This document shows positions 60,865 to 64,000 of a DNA stretch of 64,000 nt, piece by piece. The position numbers and the translations under genes were made by a program. The stretch lies in NCBI RefSeq assembly GCF_001017125.1, contig NZ_JXOJ01000002.1, forward strand, positions 161,033-225,032, in the 5' to 3' direction. The notes under the pieces were generated by a model that made no database searches, was not told the origin of the DNA, and saw only the letters and a list, made by a program, of their open reading frames with translations. Each line of letters starts with the position of its first letter. Within the stretch, counting starts at the first letter, position 1. This stretch comes from Methanoculleus sediminis. GTDB taxonomy: Archaea; Halobacteriota; Methanomicrobia; Methanomicrobiales; Methanoculleaceae.

Positions 60865-62454
60865 TTGAAGTATATCGTTGTAACCGGCGGCGTCATGAGC
60901 GGGCTCGGAAAAGGCATCACCACCGCATCCATCGGCCGCCTCCTGAAAAACCGCGGCTACCTGGTAACGGCGGTGAAGATCGACCCGTACCTGAACATCG
61001 ACGCCGGCACCATGAACCCCGCCCAGCACGGTGAAGTCTTCGTCCTCTCCGACGGAGGGGAAGTCGACCTTGATCTCGGCAACTACGAGCGGTTCCTAAA
61101 CATCAACCTCAAGTCGATCCATAACATCACGACGGGCAAGGTCTACCGGAACGTCATCGAGAAGGAGCGGCGCGGGGACTTCCTCGGCGCGACCGTCCAG
61201 ATCATCCCCCACATCACGGACGAGATCAAGCACTGCATCAGCCGCGCGGCACAGGAAGCGGTCAACGGCGGCAAGGTTGCCGATGTCTGCATGGTCGAGG
61301 TCGGCGGCACGGTGGGCGATATCGAGAGCATGCCGTTTTTAGAGGCCGTCCGGCAGATGCACGGCGAGCTTGCGCCGGAAGAGATGATCCTGGTTCACGT
61401 CACCCTGGTCCCGATGGACACGATGGGTGATTTCAAGACCAAACCCACGCAGCACTCGGTGAAGGCGCTCCGCGAACTCGGGCTGCAGCCCGACATCATC
61501 GTCGCGAGAAGCAGCGATGTGATCGGGCCGCAGACGAAGAAGAAGATCTCCGCCTTCACCGATGTCCCGGTAAAAGCCGTCGTCTCCGCAAAGGACGCTC
61601 CCGACATCTACCAGATCCCGATGGAGCTGGAGAAGGAAGGGCTCGCGGACGTCGTCTGCAGTTACCTTTCCCTGGAGAACCGGGAGCCGGATCCCGCGTG
61701 GTACCGGGTGGTCTCGCAGGAGTACACGAACCGGGCGACGGTCGCCATCGTCAGCAAGTACGGGATCGAGGACGTCTACATGTCCATCAAGGAGTCGCTC
61801 AAGCACGCCGGAAGAGCGCTCTCCACCGAGGTAAACATCCGCTGGCTGGATGCGGAGACGTTCGAACTCCGCGATCTCGCCGACGTCGACGGCATCCTGA
61901 TCCCGGGCGGGTTCGGTCAGCGCGGGATCGAGGGCAAGATCCGGGCGATCCGGTATGCCCGCGAGAACAAAAAGCCCTACCTCGGCCTCTGCCTCGGGTT
62001 CCAGCTCTCGGTGATCGAGTACGCGCGGCATGTCCTCGGCATCGAGGATGCCACGAGCGAAGAGATGGGCGACGGGACGCACGTCATCGCCATCCTTCCC
62101 GAGCAGGAAGAAGTCAGCGACCTCGGCGGCACGATGCGCCTCGGGGACTGCGACGTCGTCCTGAAAGATGGGACGAGGGTGACCGGCCTTTACGGGAAGA
62201 CGGCAATCGTGGAGCGGCACCGTCACCGCTACGAGGTGAACCCCGCGTTCATCGCGGACCTCGAAGATGCCGGGCTCGTCTTCTCGGGAACCTGCGGGCC
62301 GCGGATGGAGGTCTGCGAACTCCCGGATCATCCCTTCTATCTCGCGACGCAGTTCCACCCCGAGTTCAAATCGAGCCCGACAAACCCCTCCCCACCCTAC
62401 ATCGGATTCGTAGAGGCATGCAAGAAGAATAAATCATCATCAGAGACCAGGTGA
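60865..62454 (+). CDS. pyrG: CTP synthase
   Basis: Glutamine-dependent UTP to CTP amination. The synthase half starts [20 protein letters not shown] with the ATP loop and [20 protein letters not shown]; the class I glutaminase half has the nucleophile Cys in [10 protein letters not shown] and the His/Glu pair in QFHPEFKS. 529 residues; TTG start with GGAGG about 12 bases before. Followed closely by guaAB, so nucleotide genes are grouped. Confidence 0.96.
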   Translation: MKYIVVTGGVMSGLGKGITTASIGRLLKNRGYLVTAVKIDPYLNIDAGTMNPAQHGEVFVLSDGGEVDLDLGNYERFLNINLKSIHNITTGKVYRNVIEKERRGDFLGATVQIIPHITDEIKHCISRAAQEAVNGGKVADVCMVEVGGTVGDIESMPFLEAVRQMHGELAPEEMILVHVTLVPMDTMGDFKTKPTQHSVKALRELGLQPDIIVARSSDVIGPQTKKKISAFTDVPVKAVVSAKDAPDIYQIPMELEKEGLADVVCSYLSLENREPDPAWYRVVSQEYTNRATVAIVSKYGIEDVYMSIKESLKHAGRALSTEVNIRWLDAETFELRDLADVDGILIPGGFGQRGIEGKIRAIRYARENKKPYLGLCLGFQLSVIEYARHVLGIEDATSEEMGDGTHVIAILPEQEEVSDLGGTMRLGDCDVVLKDGTRVTGLYGKTAIVERHRHRYEVNPAFIADLEDAGLVFSGTCGPRMEVCELPDHPFYLATQFHPEFKSSPTNPSPPYIGFVEACKKNKSSSETR

Positions 62455-62463
62455 GACAGCAGA

Positions 62464-63381
62464 ATGGTAAACGTCGAGAAGTTTATCGACCGGGCAGTCA
62501 AGCAGATACGCGATGCTGCCGGCGAAGAAAAGGTCGTGATGGCGCTCTCCGGAGGCGTGGACTCGTCGGTCTGCGCGGCGCTCGCGACCCGCGCGATAGG
62601 CGACCAGCTCGTCCCGATATACGTGGATACCGGCCTCATGCGGAAGGGAGAGACCGATCGCATCCGGTCGCTCTTTGCCGACGCAAACCTCCGCGTCGTG
62701 GATGCCGCAGACGAGTTCTTCGAGGCTCTCGCGGGCATCGTCGACCCCGAGGAGAAGCGCAAGGCCATCGGCGCGAAGTTCATCAGGATCTTCGAGCGGG
62801 AAGCGAAGCGGACCGGGGCGACGATGCTCCTGCAGGGGACGATCTACCCCGACCGCATCGAGAGCGAGGGGGGCATCAAGAGCCACCACAACGTCGGCGG
62901 CATGCCCCTCGATATTGAATTCAAAGGCGTCATCGAACCGCTTGCCGACCTCTACAAGGACGAGGTCCGCGAGGTCGCCGGCGGGCTCGGCCTTCCCGCG
63001 GAGATCCAGCACCGGATGCCCTTCCCGGGCCCGGGGCTCGCCGTCCGGGTGCTCGGCGAGGTGACGAAGGAGAAGATCGCGATCGTTCGCGAGGCGAACG
63101 CCATCGTCGAGGAGTGCCTGGTGGAGGAGTACCGCCCCTGGCAGTGTTTCGCGGCGCTGATCGGGCTCGGAACCGGGGTCAAGGGAGATGTCCGGCTCCA
63201 CGGCTGGATCGTCGCCGTCCGGGCCGTCGGGTCGCGGGACGGGATGACCGCCGATCCGCTACTCCTGCCTTACGAGACGCTTTCCCGGATGGCAACAAGG
63301 ATCACCGCCGAGATCCCCGGCGTCGCCCGGGTCGTCTACGACGTCACCCCCAAGCCCCCGGCGACGATCGAATACGAGTGA
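62464..63381 (+). CDS. guaAB: GMP synthetase ATP-pyrophosphatase subunit (archaeal type)
   Basis: Archaea split GMP synthetase into two polypeptides; this is the ATP-PPase/XMP subunit of 305 residues. The PP-loop is [20 protein letters not shown], and the dimerisation/XMP C-terminal domain ends KPPATIEYE. The glutaminase subunit is not in the window. It is 10 bp after pyrG and 4 bp before argD, so probably one operon. Confidence 0.95.
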   Translation: MVNVEKFIDRAVKQIRDAAGEEKVVMALSGGVDSSVCAALATRAIGDQLVPIYVDTGLMRKGETDRIRSLFADANLRVVDAADEFFEALAGIVDPEEKRKAIGAKFIRIFEREAKRTGATMLLQGTIYPDRIESEGGIKSHHNVGGMPLDIEFKGVIEPLADLYKDEVREVAGGLGLPAEIQHRMPFPGPGLAVRVLGEVTKEKIAIVREANAIVEECLVEEYRPWQCFAALIGLGTGVKGDVRLHGWIVAVRAVGSRDGMTADPLLLPYETLSRMATRITAEIPGVARVVYDVTPKPPATIEYE

Positions 63382-63385
63382 TATC

Positions 63386-64000
63386 ATGGCAGAAGACTCA
63401 CGCGTGCTCGATGCACGCTACTATATGCCCGCGTTCAGCCGGACGATGAAAATCGTCCGCGGTGCGGGGTCGCGCGTCTGGGACGACCAGGGGCGCGAGT
63501 ATATCGACTGCGTGGCGGGTATTGCGGTCTGCAGCACCGGCCACTGCCACCCGTTGGTCGTCGAGGCGATCTGCAGTCAGGCAAAAGAGTTGATCCACTG
63601 CTCAAACCTCTACTACATCCCGAACCAGGCGGAGCTCGCGGAGAGACTCGTGGGAATCACGGGGCTTTCCAAAGCCTTCTTCTCGAACTCCGGCGCGGAG
63701 GCGAACGACGGTGCGATAAAACTCGCCCGCGTCCGGACGGGGAGAAAGAAGTTCGTCGCGTTCGCCCACGGGTTCCACGGCCGGACCTGCGGATCGCTTG
63801 CCGTCACCCACAAGCCCGCCATAAGGGAGCCGTTCGAGCCGCTCTCGACCCCCTGCACCTTCGTCGACTACGGCGACCTGGACGCTCTTGCGGGAGCGGT
63901 CGATAAGGATACCGCCGGGGTCTTCGTCGAGCCGATCCAGGGCGAAGCGGGCGTCCTGATCCCGCCCGACAAGTTCCTCCTTGGCGTCCGGGAGATCTGC
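63386..64000 (+). CDS. argD: Acetylornithine aminotransferase, partial at window end
   Basis: Class III PLP aminotransferase of arginine (and possibly lysine) synthesis; only the first 205 residues are in the window. FSRTMKIVRGAGSRVWDDQG, AGIAVCSTGHCHPLV, NSGAEANDGAIKLAR and AFAHGFHGRTCGSLAVTHK are characteristic of ArgD, as is EPIQGEAGV. The PLP lysine lies beyond the window end. Start ATG 63386, 4 bp after guaAB. Confidence 0.93.
   Translation, partial: MAEDSRVLDARYYMPAFSRTMKIVRGAGSRVWDDQGREYIDCVAGIAVCSTGHCHPLVVEAICSQAKELIHCSNLYYIPNQAELAERLVGITGLSKAFFSNSGAEANDGAIKLARVRTGRKKFVAFAHGFHGRTCGSLAVTHKPAIREPFEPLSTPCTFVDYGDLDALAGAVDKDTAGVFVEPIQGEAGVLIPPDKFLLGVREIC

Noticed and set aside
60875-60930. 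Riboswitch-like leader before pyrG
   Set aside because: The leader between the thioesterase and pyrG has no recognisable aptamer pattern, and the sequence at this point is already coding.

Overview
This 64 kb window is archaeal and most resembles a high-GC methanogen of the Methanomicrobiales, close to Methanoculleus. The evidence is the presence of CofG (coenzyme F420), MfnA (methanofuran), Dph2 (archaeal diphthamide), a split archaeal GMP synthetase, an NreA protein with a PCNA-binding tail, an archaeal ATP-dependent DNA ligase, a PEF-CTERM-like surface protein and TATA-type promoters. The species cannot be fixed from the sequence alone. No rRNA, insertion sequence, prophage or CRISPR array is visible. 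One tRNA, tRNA-Val(GAC), is present.

Layout. 0-2.5 kb: a 54-bp tandem hairpin repeat, cofG, purC, a decayed purQ scrap and a ferredoxin-thioredoxin reductase subunit. 2.7-11 kb: minus-strand genes, with a UbiB-like kinase and an MFS exporter followed upstream by a tightly packed or overlapping run ppsA-mfnA-hpt-dph2-N6A methyltransferase. 11-19 kb: serA, tRNA-Val, a Yip1 membrane protein, an AHSA1 protein, an acyltransferase, a PPC/DUF296 protein and a YgiQ radical-SAM enzyme. 19-25 kb: small hypotheticals, an HNH protein, AIM24, DUF2117, NreA and DNA ligase. 25-39 kb: secreted or surface proteins (SdrD_B, a seven-repeat propeller, PKD/Kelch), a DJ-1 protein, a glycosyltransferase, an OB-HD nuclease, a CopA copper pump with a tiny YHS protein, and a tandem HEAT-repeat pair.

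40-56.4 kb is the most distinctive region: a molybdate/tungstate island. It holds four complete ABC oxyanion importers (Tup, Wtp, Mod, Tup again; 13 genes including one TrmO-like insertion), a MOT1-family permease, an amino-acid-kinase-fold protein strongly resembling the molybdenum storage protein, a small helix-turn-helix-like protein and a TiaS-like ATPase domain. A SemiSWEET gene in its middle is frameshifted. Methanogens need Mo or W for formylmethanofuran and formate dehydrogenases, so capture, import and storage appear to be co-located here. The storage and regulatory roles are inferred.

56.5-64 kb: a metallo-beta-lactamase, a PAS-only sensor, an unrecognised 391-residue protein, a hotdog thioesterase, and pyrG-guaAB-argD, the last cut by the window end.

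Non-coding signals include blocks of short hairpins whose stems vary while the linkers stay nearly fixed (1-160, 2651-2675, 14340-14602, 30600-30790), a perfect 19-bp palindrome just upstream of the PKD surface gene, and a triple 12-bp repeat before the storage-protein gene.
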